From: an uncultured Litoreibacter sp.
GTDB lineage: Bacteria > Pseudomonadota > Alphaproteobacteria > Rhodobacterales > Rhodobacteraceae
NCBI GenBank assembly: GCA_947494645.1
Contig: CANLVO010000001.1
Coordinates: 2,170,001 to 2,234,000, forward strand
Direction: 5' to 3'
Length of the DNA: 64,000 nucleotides
How positions within the stretch are numbered: position 1 is the stretch's first letter; the number at the start of each line of letters is the position of its first letter. The position numbers and the translations under genes are program-made. Of the stretch, positions 15,615-25,093 are shown one piece after another. The notes beneath the pieces are model-generated. The model was not told the DNA's origin. It did no database searches and worked only from the letters and a program-made list of their open reading frames with translations.

Positions 15615-16645
15615 GATGCATCCTCCATCACGCGGATCATTGACTTCATCGCATTCGGGTTTTCGGTCAGTGACTTGAAGGCTGCTTGAATATCACCAAG
15701 CCCTTGAATGTCGGTGATGAACGCCTCGCAATCGACAACGCCCTTGGCCAAAAGGGCCATCGCAGCATCGTAATCTTCGGGCCGATACACCCGTGCGCCG
15801 ATCAAATCCAACTCGCGCCAGAAGAATTGGAACATATCGATCTGTGGCTTACTCGCGTGAATAGCCACCATCACAATGCGGCCCCGAGAAGCAGCTGCGG
15901 CTGTCATTAGATCAACCCCCGGCTGACTGCCCGAAACTTCAAAAACAACATCGGCGCCTTTGCCGCCGGTTGCCTCATGCACGGCTCTTGCGACATCAGT
16001 TTCTTTCGGGTTCATCGTCGCGAAGCCAATCTTTTCGGCAAAAGCGAGACGGTTCTCATTGATCTCGGAAATGGTGACGTTCGCCCCCGCATTCCGCGCA
16101 ACCATGGCGACCAACATGCCGATAGGCCCGCCCCCGATCACCAATACATCTTCGCCTGGCTGAACCTTGCCACGATCAACATCATGGACCGCCACGGCGA
16201 GCGGCTCGATCAACGCGGCATGGCTCAGGTCAAGGTCCTGTGGCAGCACATGTACGGTATGCGACGGCACGTTCCATTTTTGCTGAAATGCTCCGTCGCT
16301 ATCGATCCCGATAAACTTGAGGTTGTGGCAGATATGCTCATGGCCAGCGTCGCAGGCAGGACAGGCACCACAATGATCCAGCGGACGCACCACGATATGC
16401 TGGCCCGGGGTCAACCCTTCAACGCCCACACCAATGGCCGACACCACACCGGACATTTCATGACCAATTGTACGTTCAAAGCCCACCCGGCCGTCCATAT
16501 GGCCAAGATAGATATGCAGGTCGGTTCCACAGATCCCGCAATAGGCCACATCGATCTGCACCTCACCCGCGGCGGGCACCGGGATCTCGACCTGCTCAAT
16601 AGAGAAGCTTTTATCTCCGCGGTAAACGGCGGCAGAAGTTGGCAT
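15611..16645 (-). CDS. Zinc-dependent medium-chain alcohol/sorbitol-type dehydrogenase
   Basis: A 344-residue MDR enzyme. The catalytic-zinc Cys is in YCGICGTDLH, with the conserved GHEMSGVV. Four structural-zinc Cys are in CGACPACDAGHEHIC. The NAD site GGGPIGMLVA lies near residue 175. The family oxidises polyols or sugars (L-threonine/sorbitol/galactitol type). It sits 15 bp after the dehydratase and overlaps the SDR gene. In this operon it probably performs an early or late oxidation of the imported sugar. Confidence 0.84.
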   Translation of the reverse strand: MPTSAAVYRGDKSFSIEQVEIPVPAAGEVQIDVAYCGICGTDLHIYLGHMDGRVGFERTIGHEMSGVVSAIGVGVEGLTPGQHIVVRPLDHCGACPACDAGHEHICHNLKFIGIDSDGAFQQKWNVPSHTVHVLPQDLDLSHAALIEPLAVAVHDVDRGKVQPGEDVLVIGGGPIGMLVAMVARNAGANVTISEINENRLAFAEKIGFATMNPKETDVARAVHEATGGKGADVVFEVSGSQPGVDLMTAAAASRGRIVMVAIHASKPQIDMFQFFWRELDLIGARVYRPEDYDAAMALLAKGVVDCEAFITDIQGLGDIQAAFKSLTENPNAMKSMIRVMEDAS

Positions 16646-16660
16646 ATATGTCGTCCTTGA

Positions 16661-17746
16661 TCAGTTAAGTAGGTTGGCCGCGTCAAGTTTGGCCCAATCG
16701 AATTCGACCCCGATGCCGGGCGTATCAGGAGCCTGTGCCAAGCAGTTATGCACCTGAAGGGGGCGATGTGTATAGTCGTCAATCGGGAAGGAATGCACTT
16801 CAATCCAGCCCGCGTTTTGCCGCGCAGAGACGAGACTGACATGCAGCTCCTGCATCCCGTGGCTGCACACCGGCATGCCGTGTCTTTCCGATAGCTCCGC
16901 CACTTGAAGAAAACCAGTGATGCCACCGCAATTGGAGCCGTCAGGCTGGATATAGCTCAGCTTGGCGCGGTCGAATGCGTACTCAAATTCATGGATGGTG
17001 TGCAAGTTTTCTCCCATCGCCAAGGGCACGCCGGTCGCATCTGCAATTCGGCCGTAACCATCATAGTCATCGGGAATGGTAGGCTCTTCGAACCACAAGA
17101 TGTCATGCTCTGCGAAAGCACGGGCAGCGTCGATCGCCTCTTCCACACTCATGGAATAATTTGCGTCAACCATGAAAGCGACGTCGGGGCCGACAAGGTC
17201 GCGCACTGCGGCGACACGTTCGATATCATCAGGCCGCCCCACCTTGATCTTCACGCCGTTGAACCCGCGTTGAAGGTAGCCCTCCACCGATTGCAACAAC
17301 TTCGGCAGTTCAAAGCCGAGGTCAATACCACCACAATAAGCCTTGCATTCCGTCGCGGTCCCGCCAGCCATTTTCCAAAGTGGCTGCCCGCTTCGCTTGC
17401 CTCGCAGATCCCAAAGCGCAATGTCAACGGCAGATATAGCGAAAGAAGCAATGCCACCCCGCGCCACGTAGTGCACATGCCACTGCATCGCATCATAGAG
17501 CGCCTCGACATCCGCAGCGTCCTGTCCGACTAGGAACGGAGCTAAGTCATGGTCAATCATCGCCTTGATCGCGTGGCCGCCCTTGCCTCCGGTATAGCTG
17601 TAACCGGTGCCTTCACTGCCGTCTTCCAGCTTAATGGTCGCGGTGATCAGTTCGAAGAAAAGATGGTCCCCGTGCTTGGCGTCCACCAGCACCTCGGCCA
17701 ACGGCACATGAAACAAGCGTGTTTCAACGGAGGATATCACACTCAT
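16661..17746 (-). CDS. Mandelate-racemase-group sugar-acid dehydratase
   Basis: A 361-residue enolase-superfamily enzyme. ATG 17746 overlaps the permease stop (ATGA). The lid domain is at residues 1-120, with a barrel after that. The KxK base is in GVKIKVG. The three metal ligands are in [14 protein letters not shown] and MGENLH. The catalytic His is in CSHGMQE. This is the mandelate-racemase subgroup pattern, and most operon-borne members dehydrate aldonic acids such as fuconate, arabinonate or galactonate. Linkage to a sugar ABC importer and three dehydrogenases supports acid-sugar dehydration. The sugar is not identified. Confidence 0.82.
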   Translation of the reverse strand: MSVISSVETRLFHVPLAEVLVDAKHGDHLFFELITATIKLEDGSEGTGYSYTGGKGGHAIKAMIDHDLAPFLVGQDAADVEALYDAMQWHVHYVARGGIASFAISAVDIALWDLRGKRSGQPLWKMAGGTATECKAYCGGIDLGFELPKLLQSVEGYLQRGFNGVKIKVGRPDDIERVAAVRDLVGPDVAFMVDANYSMSVEEAIDAARAFAEHDILWFEEPTIPDDYDGYGRIADATGVPLAMGENLHTIHEFEYAFDRAKLSYIQPDGSNCGGITGFLQVAELSERHGMPVCSHGMQELHVSLVSARQNAGWIEVHSFPIDDYTHRPLQVHNCLAQAPDTPGIGVEFDWAKLDAANLLN

Positions 17747-18744
17747 GTCGCTTCCTTGCGTTGCTCTCGACCCGCCATAACACGGGCCTGAAACAAGATC
17801 ACTGCAAACAGGAAACCACCACGTATGACCATCTGCCAATAGGCGCTGAAGCTGATCGTTCCTCGGCCATTTTCGAAGTTTAAGATGTTGAATACAAGTC
17901 CTAGAAGTAACGCGCCTGCGACGGTCGCAGTGACCGACCCCAAGCCTCCCGTAAGCAAGGTGCCTCCGACCACGACAGAAGCGATCGCGGAGAGTTCCCA
18001 CCCGATGCCCTCAAGTGGCTGACCCGCTCCAAAGCCAGAGGCCAAGATGACGCCAGCGAGCCCCGCGCACCCGCCAGAGAGCAAATAAACGAAGGCGGTG
18101 GCGCGATGTACCTTTAGGCCCATCAGGGTCGACGCATCTTCCCCACCGCCGATGGCCAGAACCGTGCGTCCAAGTGAGGTTTTTTCCAACACCACCCAAA
18201 GTACGATCACGACAACCCCAACCACCACAATTGACCATGGAAGCACGTTCAGTGCCTTCTCCATTCCCATTTTGGTGAAGTTCGAACCCCAATCTACCGA
18301 AATTGTCTGCGCTCCCGAGATCACCAAAGCGCCACCTTTCGCACCAAGCATGGTGGCAAGTGTCGCGATGAAAGGCGGGATGCGCAAAACGACCACGCTG
18401 ACTGCGTTAATGGCCCCGAACCCGATTCCTGCCAACACCGCACCCGGCAATGCGACCTCGATGCCATATGGCGACAGATAGGCCGCAATAACTGAAGTGA
18501 AGGCCGCCACGGACCCTACGGACAAGTCAATGCCCCCGGTCATGATGACAAAGCACATGCCGACCGAGATTATGATGAACATTGAATTGTAATTTAAGAA
18601 GGACGTGATGTTGTACGCCCCCCCAAAGTTGTCGTAGCGCAGCAGACCGAACAGGATGAGCGCAGCCAGCGTCACCCAGACAGCCACCGATTGCGGGTTA
18701 CGGCTAAGATATTTTCGCAGGTCAAAAGTGTCGGTATCGAGCAC
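17743..18744 (-). CDS. Sugar ABC permease (RbsC family), second
   Basis: A 333-residue permease with about nine helices. I choose GTG 18744 because AAGGAG lies 7 bp upstream; an ATG further upstream would run far into the preceding gene. The segments [17 protein letters not shown] and [21 protein letters not shown] are family hallmarks. It begins 4 bp after the first permease. With its partner it forms the heterodimeric membrane channel of the importer. Confidence 0.84.
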   Translation of the reverse strand: MLDTDTFDLRKYLSRNPQSVAVWVTLAALILFGLLRYDNFGGAYNITSFLNYNSMFIIISVGMCFVIMTGGIDLSVGSVAAFTSVIAAYLSPYGIEVALPGAVLAGIGFGAINAVSVVVLRIPPFIATLATMLGAKGGALVISGAQTISVDWGSNFTKMGMEKALNVLPWSIVVVGVVVIVLWVVLEKTSLGRTVLAIGGGEDASTLMGLKVHRATAFVYLLSGGCAGLAGVILASGFGAGQPLEGIGWELSAIASVVVGGTLLTGGLGSVTATVAGALLLGLVFNILNFENGRGTISFSAYWQMVIRGGFLFAVILFQARVMAGREQRKEAT

Positions 18745-18748
18745 CGTG

Positions 18749-19744
18749 TTACTCCTTACGCGCTTGCTGCACATAGACAGCGGCGAGAATGATGATGGCT
18801 TTTGCGATAAGGGCAACCTCGTCCTCCACCCCGTTGGCGAGCAGCGTGTACTTCACCAATTGAATGATGACCGCGCCAAGGATCGCGCCAAAAATCGGCG
18901 CACGCCCACCTTGCAGCAAGGCCCCACCAACAACCGCGGCGGCAATGGCGTCCAATTCCATCAGGTTGCCATTGCGGGCCGCATCAGAGGCAGAATTGAT
19001 GGCGACTACGATCAATCCGGCCAATCCAGAGAGCGCCCCACAGATCATGTAGACGCCAATCTTTACCCGTTTCACGGGGCCCCCTGACAGTTCCGCCGCA
19101 CGCTCATTGCCGCCTATAGCCAACACGTATCGGCCGAAGGTGGTACGTGTCATCACAAGATAGAGCACGCAGGCAATCAAGAGCGCCAGCCAGCCCTGAA
19201 ACGGGAGGCCCAACACTTTCCCAGTACCAAGGTAGCTAAAAGATGGGTTGGAAAATGTCTGCAAATTGCCGTTGGTCAGCACCTGTGCAATGCCACGACC
19301 AGAGATGAACAGGATCAGAGTGGCAATGATCGGCTGCACCTTCAGATTGGCTACCAGAATGCCGTTGAAGAGCCCGCATGCCAGCGCAGCAACAATCGGC
19401 ACCGCGATTGCTGCCGCAATGCCCAATGCCGGGTTCGCCTGCCCGAACTCCGACAAAAAGATCAGCGGTGCGAGCGCGCCCGCCAGCGCCATGATCGCCC
19501 CGACCGACAGGTCAATGCCACCCGTTGCAATAACCAGCGTCATGCCCATAGCGACAATTGCGATCGTCGCAACCTGACTGATATTTACGAAGAGCGTCTG
19601 CATTTGCAGGAAATTTGGCGTAACGATGATGTTGAACACCAGAATGACTGCCAGCGCGACAAGCCCGCCGTTTTTGCGCAGGAATGGCCCCCATGCGAAG
19701 GTGGCTGATTGCTGCGCCTTCAGCTCTGTGTCTTGCGTGGTCAT
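18749..19744 (-). CDS. Sugar ABC permease (RbsC family), first
   Basis: A 331-residue permease with the same family core: [40 protein letters not shown], and RYVLAIGGNERAAELSG, the ATPase-contact loop. It overlaps the ATPase gene stop by 4 bp. Two permease genes in tandem are the arrangement of YtfT/YjfF-type galactofuranose importers, in line with the YtfQ-like binding protein here. Confidence 0.85.
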   Translation of the reverse strand: MTTQDTELKAQQSATFAWGPFLRKNGGLVALAVILVFNIIVTPNFLQMQTLFVNISQVATIAIVAMGMTLVIATGGIDLSVGAIMALAGALAPLIFLSEFGQANPALGIAAAIAVPIVAALACGLFNGILVANLKVQPIIATLILFISGRGIAQVLTNGNLQTFSNPSFSYLGTGKVLGLPFQGWLALLIACVLYLVMTRTTFGRYVLAIGGNERAAELSGGPVKRVKIGVYMICGALSGLAGLIVVAINSASDAARNGNLMELDAIAAAVVGGALLQGGRAPIFGAILGAVIIQLVKYTLLANGVEDEVALIAKAIIILAAVYVQQARKE

Positions 19745-21267
19745 GCCGCCTGCCCTTCTGTATGCGCCAGCGCCCGCACCAATGCATCTTCAGTGATTCC
19801 GGGGTTGGTCAGCTCAGTTACGATACGTCCTTCGTTCAGCACGATAATGCGGTCGGCACCTTCAACAATCTCTTCGAACTCAGAGCTGATCAGAACCACG
19901 CCCACGCCTCTTGCGACGGCGTCGCGAATAATGCCCTGAATCTCGCGCTTCGCGCCTACGTCGACGCCACGTGTCGGTTCGTCAAGGATAAGCACATCGG
20001 GGTCTATTGCCAGCCATCTGGCCAGCAGCACCTTTTGCTGGTTTCCGCCCGACAGTTCTCGGATGGGTTGCTCCATGTTAGCGGTTTTGATGCCCAGTGC
20101 CTTGATGTAGTGATCAACCAGCTCGCGTTCACGAGCGCGGTCTATCTGTCCGCTTTTGGTAAGTTTCGGTAAAAGCGCCAGCGTCAGGTTTTCCCGCACA
20201 GACATGTCAGGGATAATCCCTTCTGCCTTTCGATCTTCAGTGAGATATCCAAAGCCAGCTGCGATGGCCGCCGCTGGAGTCTCTAAAGCGCCAGGTTGCC
20301 CCTTAATCTCGACCTTCCCCGATAGCAGCCGGTCCACACCAAAAATAGCGCGTGCAGCCTCCGTGCGCCCCGCACCCAGCAGACCACCCAATCCGATGAT
20401 TTCGCCTTTTCGAAGGGTCATGTCGAACCCGTTCAACCTAGGACCTGTGGAGACACCTTGTGCTTCAAGTAAGACGTCGCCTTTCTCCGCGCCCGACATG
20501 CCGGCGTTGAACTCAGTCATGCCAGCCTCAGCGATCTCATCCGTATCGCGCCCCAACATCGCGGCGATGAGTTCAAGTTTCGTGGTTCCAGCAATCGCGC
20601 GGCAATCCACGGTGCGCCCATCTCGCATCGTGGTCACCCGGTCGCAAATCTCGAATAGCTCGTCCAAGAAGTGAGAGACGTAAAGCACGGAAACGCCTGC
20701 TTCCCGCAAGCCTTTGACCACGCCAAACAGCACCTCCACTTCTGAGGCATCCAACGACGAGGTCGGCTCGTCCATGATCACCAGGCGGGCATCTAGAGAC
20801 ACCGCGCGGGCAATCGCGACAAGCTGTTGGATCGCGGTGGAATAACTCCCCAAAGGCGCACGCACATCAATATCGATACCAAAGCGCGAGAGTATTTCAC
20901 GGGTGCGTCTGTGCGCCTCCTTCCAGTTAATGAGGACGCCAAACCGTTTCGGCTCGTAACCCATCATCACGTTCTCTGTCACAGAGCGAAGAGATACGAG
21001 ATTTAATTCCTGGTAGATCGTGGCAATGCCAGTCGCCTGTGCCTCACGCGGACTGGTCAGAACAGTTTCCGCACCGTTGAAATTCACAACGCCACCATCG
21101 CGTCGGTAGACCCCTGTTAGAATCTTGATGAGGGTGGATTTCCCAGCACCGTTTTGGCCGATCAAGGCATGTACCTCACCCGGCGCGATCTGCAACGAAG
21201 CGCCTGACAGTGCGCTAACACCGGCAAAGGCCTTGTCGATCCCACTCATGTTCAGAAGCTCCGCCAT
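19741..21267 (-). CDS. Sugar ABC ATPase with two nucleotide domains (RbsA/YtfR type)
   Basis: A 508-residue double ATPase. The first domain has Walker A GQNGAGKST, a signature near AIQQLVAIARAV and Walker B VIMDEPTSSLD. The second has a degenerate Walker A (GLLGAGRTEAARAIFG), signature LSGGNQQKVLLARW, and Walker B LILDEPTRGVD. The degenerate second Walker A is normal in this family. It lies 72 bp after the binding-protein gene. Confidence 0.88.
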   Translation of the reverse strand: MAELLNMSGIDKAFAGVSALSGASLQIAPGEVHALIGQNGAGKSTLIKILTGVYRRDGGVVNFNGAETVLTSPREAQATGIATIYQELNLVSLRSVTENVMMGYEPKRFGVLINWKEAHRRTREILSRFGIDIDVRAPLGSYSTAIQQLVAIARAVSLDARLVIMDEPTSSLDASEVEVLFGVVKGLREAGVSVLYVSHFLDELFEICDRVTTMRDGRTVDCRAIAGTTKLELIAAMLGRDTDEIAEAGMTEFNAGMSGAEKGDVLLEAQGVSTGPRLNGFDMTLRKGEIIGLGGLLGAGRTEAARAIFGVDRLLSGKVEIKGQPGALETPAAAIAAGFGYLTEDRKAEGIIPDMSVRENLTLALLPKLTKSGQIDRARERELVDHYIKALGIKTANMEQPIRELSGGNQQKVLLARWLAIDPDVLILDEPTRGVDVGAKREIQGIIRDAVARGVGVVLISSEFEEIVEGADRIIVLNEGRIVTELTNPGITEDALVRALAHTEGQAA

Positions 21268-21339
21268 GTCTCCCCCTTGGCAAAGTGTATGTAGCTAAAG
21301 GAGGCACGGTCAAACGCCGCGCCCCCTCAGGCTAGAAGC

Positions 21340-22314
21340 TTAGTAGGCTTCGTTTATGTGTTTGGCCGCATTGTCTTGCGTAAAGATGCGGTCTTGGACC
21401 TGCACCCAGTGCTCGATTTCCTCGCCGTCTGCGTAGCGGTTCATGACCTCGCAGGCGAGCGGCCCAAAGAACGGCGAACTTTCGACCGTCACACCCATCT
21501 TGCCGTCGATGATAGCCTGAAGTGCGTCGCGGGTGCCGTCGATGGATACCACCAGAACATCGTCGCCGGGTTTGCGGCCCGCCAATTCAAGCGCCTGAAT
21601 TGCCCCAATCGCCATCTCGTCATTATGCGCGTAGACGATATTCACGTCAGGGTGCGCCTGCAGCAAAGTTTCCATCACCTGACGACCCAGATCACGGGCG
21701 AAGTCACCGGTTTGGGAAGCTACAATCTCAAAGCGGTCATCGGCTGCAATCGCATCGTCAAAGCCGCTCTTGCGGTCATTCGCAGGAGAAGAACCCGTTG
21801 TGCCTTCAAGCTGCACGATGATACCTTTATCACCCTTGAAGTTTTCGATGGTCCATTCCGCAACGCGGCGGCCCTGATCAATGAAATCAGACCCAAGGAA
21901 AGCCACGAAATCTTCACCGGGTTTTGCCGCCGCAGGATCAACAGAACGATCCACCAAGAAGGTCGGGATGCCGGCGGCACGAGCCTTTTTCACAGCCGGA
22001 ATCAGTGGTTTTTCTTCGCGGGGCGGCAGGAACAGAACATCAATGCCTTGGGCAATCATACTGTCTACATCAGCAACCTGCTTCGCGGCAGATCCCGCTG
22101 CGTCTGTCGCAATGAGATCCCAGTTGCAGCTTTCGGCTGTATCTACAAAGGATTTGGTCTCCGCAATCCGCCACGGATTGTTGGACTCCATTTGGGCAAA
22201 GCCGACCTTGTAGCGATCTTTTTTCTCCAACGGGGGCAGCGACTGCCCGAAGGCCATAGATCCTGCACCAAGACTTAGGGCCGTAGCGGCCAAAAGAAGA
22301 ATTCTCCGGTTCAT
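21340..22314 (-). CDS. Periplasmic sugar-binding protein (YtfQ-like)
   Basis: A 324-residue binding protein. ATG 22314 follows GGAGG, with a Sec signal peptide ending AFGQ. The mature part has the ribose-binding-protein fold: KVGFAQMESNNPWRIAETKS, FLPPREEKPLIPAVKKARAAGIPTFLVDRSV, and VVSIDGTRDALQAIIDGKMG. The NNPWR and DR motifs match YtfQ, which binds galactofuranose in E. coli, though related proteins take arabinose or galactose. It delivers the ligand to the downstream ATPase and permeases. Confidence 0.85.
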   Translation of the reverse strand: MNRRILLLAATALSLGAGSMAFGQSLPPLEKKDRYKVGFAQMESNNPWRIAETKSFVDTAESCNWDLIATDAAGSAAKQVADVDSMIAQGIDVLFLPPREEKPLIPAVKKARAAGIPTFLVDRSVDPAAAKPGEDFVAFLGSDFIDQGRRVAEWTIENFKGDKGIIVQLEGTTGSSPANDRKSGFDDAIAADDRFEIVASQTGDFARDLGRQVMETLLQAHPDVNIVYAHNDEMAIGAIQALELAGRKPGDDVLVVSIDGTRDALQAIIDGKMGVTVESSPFFGPLACEVMNRYADGEEIEHWVQVQDRIFTQDNAAKHINEAY

Positions 22315-22367
22315 TGTGTTTTCCTCCACTAGTGTGCGCCATGTTACTCCCGGCGCGATTGTCGGGG

Positions 22368-23837
22368 TCATCCCCAATTCAGATACGTTGTCTGCTTCTT
22401 CAGATACGCATCAAATCCGTATTGCCCGTCCTCTCCTCCGAGGCCGGAATGACCCCAACCGGTATGGAAGCCCTGAACGGCCTCCCCATTGCTGCGGTTG
22501 AGGTAAATTTCGCCAAAATTCAGTGCATAGGGCGCGTGCGCGATCCGCTTAGCGTTTTGGGTGAATAGGTAGGCCGACAAGCCAAACGCTGTGTCGTTTG
22601 CCAACTGAACCGCCTCGTCAAATCCGCTGACGCGTTTGGCGGCAACGACAGGGCCAAACACTTCCTCCTGAATGAGCGGAGAAGCATTGTCGGTGACCTC
22701 CAGAACCGTAGGCGCGACCCAATGCCCTTTCTCATAGGAACCTTCACTCAAAGTGCCACCCTTCAGCAGAACCTCAGCTCCAGCTGCAATGCCCCGGTTG
22801 ACGATCTCCTCGATTTTGGCGACCTCAACACCGCTCACCTTTGGGCCAAGATCCACTTTGCCCATTGGATCACCAATGCTTAGCGCCTTGCTGGCTTGGA
22901 CAAACCTGTCAAGAAACGCGTCGGCAATTGCGTCATGCAAATACATCCGCTCATTGCAGGTGCAGACTTGCCCGCAATTTGTGTACCGCGCCGTGACTGC
23001 CGCGCTGACAGCCGCGTCAAGATCAGCGTCCTCCATAACAATGAAGGGCGCCTTACCTCCTAGTTCTAGCCGTACAACCTTTAATTCATCTGCTGCCGCG
23101 CGGCAGATGTCGCGCCCCGCACGGGTGCTACCGGTCATGGTGATTAAGTCGGTTTCGGGATGCTCGACTAGCCGTCGGCCGACCACTTGCCCGCGCCCAG
23201 TAACCACGTTGAATACACCCTTCGGCAATCCAATCTGATGCGCCAATTCTGCGATGGCCAAACCTGACAGCGGGGTGATTTCGTGACTTAGCAAAACAAA
23301 GGTGTTTCCCGCCACAAGTGCTGGTCCGAGTTTACGCGCGGCCAGCGCCGCTGGGTAATTCCACGCAGTCAGTCCCACCACAACCCCAACCGGATGACGA
23401 CGGATGTGTATCTCTTCAGACAGGTTGTCGGATGTAACGATATCGCCCTGTATGCGGCGGGCCTGTTCTGCGGCATAGCGAAGAAAAGTAACCGCCGCGC
23501 CAATCTCTCCAATAGCCTGATCAATAGGTTTGCCCTGCTCAGAAGTCACCAAAGCAGCCAATCGTGCAGTGTCAGCTTCTATTGCGTCAGCCAGCGCGCT
23601 TACTAAGCCCGCGCGCTCGATTGCAGGACGGGCGGACCAACCCGGGAAGGCACGTTTAGCGGCATCAACCGCAGCATCTGCATCTTGTGCTACACCATCC
23701 GTGATGCGCGCAATCACTTGCTCATTCGCCGGGTTCTCGACCTCAATCAGACTCGCTTCAGACGCCTCCAACCATGCGCCATCGATATACATCTGGCTCA
23801 GGTTGGTAGGGTCGTCTGATTGGAGCTTGGCTGACAT
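22368..23837 (-). CDS. aldA: NAD-dependent aldehyde dehydrogenase, lactaldehyde/glycolaldehyde type
   Basis: A 489-residue aldehyde dehydrogenase. NAD-binding signals are GLTAWNYPAALAARKL and MTGSTRAG. The catalytic Glu is in LELGGKAPF and the catalytic Cys in NCGQVCTCNERMYL. The C-terminal LNFGEIYLNRSNGEAVQGFH and HTGWGHSGLGG block matches AldA closely. AldA oxidises lactaldehyde or glycolaldehyde, end products of fucose, rhamnose and arabinose breakdown. It is the first gene of the operon, 155 bp from the divergent lacI gene. Confidence 0.82.
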   Translation of the reverse strand: MSAKLQSDDPTNLSQMYIDGAWLEASEASLIEVENPANEQVIARITDGVAQDADAAVDAAKRAFPGWSARPAIERAGLVSALADAIEADTARLAALVTSEQGKPIDQAIGEIGAAVTFLRYAAEQARRIQGDIVTSDNLSEEIHIRRHPVGVVVGLTAWNYPAALAARKLGPALVAGNTFVLLSHEITPLSGLAIAELAHQIGLPKGVFNVVTGRGQVVGRRLVEHPETDLITMTGSTRAGRDICRAAADELKVVRLELGGKAPFIVMEDADLDAAVSAAVTARYTNCGQVCTCNERMYLHDAIADAFLDRFVQASKALSIGDPMGKVDLGPKVSGVEVAKIEEIVNRGIAAGAEVLLKGGTLSEGSYEKGHWVAPTVLEVTDNASPLIQEEVFGPVVAAKRVSGFDEAVQLANDTAFGLSAYLFTQNAKRIAHAPYALNFGEIYLNRSNGEAVQGFHTGWGHSGLGGEDGQYGFDAYLKKQTTYLNWG

Positions 23838-23952
23838 GTAACTCTCGTTTCTGAGGGCGGCACACGGTGGTGCGAGTCGCTCAATTGGATAGCTAATAGT
23901 AAATTAATGTCAATTAGTAATATTAGTAATAATTGATAATTGCCGCAGAGAA

Positions 23953-23966
23953 TGGAATCGTTTACA
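23953..23966. promoter_or_regulatory. LacI/GalR-family operator
   Basis: TGGAATCGTTTACA fits the LacI/GalR consensus TGNAANCGNTTNCA at every fixed position. It lies in the 155-bp gap between aldA and lacI, 27 bp before the lacI start, so the regulator could control both directions. An AT-rich promoter stretch (23890-23940) lies beside it. Confidence 0.78.
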
Positions 23967-23992
23967 AGAACGCATCGAAGTCGGGGGTCAGG

Positions 23993-25093
23993 ATGAAAGA
24001 CGGGACAACAGGGTCCGCGCCAAACGCAAAGACAAAAGGCCGCAACAGGGTAACAATGCGTGATATCGCCCGCGTGGCCGGGTGTTCGCAGCCGACCGTT
24101 TCCTTCGTCCTGAACAACAACGACACCGCCAAAATCTCGGAGCAAACTCGCCTGCGGGTTTTGGATGCGGCACGGGAGTTAGGATACAAAGCTCCTGCCC
24201 AGCCATCCAAATCAGTCGACAAAAATCCGGGGTACATCGACGGACCGATCGCATTTGTCATCGACACATTGGCCACCAGTCCCGAGGGGGTGCATGCCTA
24301 TGACGGAGTGTTGGAAGCGGTCAAAGCCACAGGCAATCTCGTATTGTTGGCAGAGACGCGCAACGATCCGGTACTAGAACCCAAGACGCTGCAATACTTC
24401 ATCGACCAACGGGTGTCGGCGATCATTTACGCCTGCGTTTTCACGCGACAAATCGAACTGCCGAAGATCCTGCAGGACACCGACGTGCCTGTGTTCCTAT
24501 TGAACTGCTACACCGACGATTTGTCCCGCCCGGCGGTTATTCCCGGTGAGGTAGCGGGTGGCCACACCGCCACCAACGCGTTGATCAAGGCAGGCCATAA
24601 ACGCATTGGCTTGATAACTGGAGAATTGTTTATGGAATGCGCCAGTGGCCGGCTTGCAGGGTATCGCAATGCGCTGGCTTCAGCCGACCTGCCGTTTGAA
24701 GAAGACTTGGTAGTCGAAGGCAATTGGCTGCCCAGTTCCGGCTTCGAGGGCACCAAGCAATTAATGTCTCTTCCCAACCCACCGACGGCCATCTTCTGTT
24801 CTAATGATCGAATGGCGGTGGGCTGCTACGAAGCATTGAAAGAGATGGGTCTGTCCATCCCGGAAGATATTTCAGTGATTGGGTATGATGACGATGAGAT
24901 CGCGCGCCACCTATCCCCGCCGTTGACCTCGATGAATTTGGCTGACAGGTCGATGGGTCGTTGGGTCATTGACCAGTTGTTTCACGGTTCCGCCGGAAAC
25001 GCGCGCCACCCGCTGACCAAACTTGAATGCGAGCTCATGGAACGCGGCTCAATCGCGCCCGTAAAAGGCGACCGGCGGAACTCAAACAAATGA
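23993..25093 (+). CDS. LacI-family repressor of the sugar operon
   Basis: A 366-residue regulator. I start at ATG 23993, which keeps the operator outside the gene. The helix-turn-helix reads VTMRDIARVAGCSQPTVSFV (about residues 20-39) with the hinge at about 50-65. The effector domain is of the periplasmic-binding-protein type (GHTATNALIKAGHKRIGLIT; AIFCSNDRMAVGCYEAL; VIGYDDDEIARHL). It probably represses the aldA operon until a sugar or pathway intermediate binds. Its stop overlaps the GMC oxidoreductase start. Confidence 0.86.
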   Translation: MKDGTTGSAPNAKTKGRNRVTMRDIARVAGCSQPTVSFVLNNNDTAKISEQTRLRVLDAARELGYKAPAQPSKSVDKNPGYIDGPIAFVIDTLATSPEGVHAYDGVLEAVKATGNLVLLAETRNDPVLEPKTLQYFIDQRVSAIIYACVFTRQIELPKILQDTDVPVFLLNCYTDDLSRPAVIPGEVAGGHTATNALIKAGHKRIGLITGELFMECASGRLAGYRNALASADLPFEEDLVVEGNWLPSSGFEGTKQLMSLPNPPTAIFCSNDRMAVGCYEALKEMGLSIPEDISVIGYDDDEIARHLSPPLTSMNLADRSMGRWVIDQLFHGSAGNARHPLTKLECELMERGSIAPVKGDRRNSNK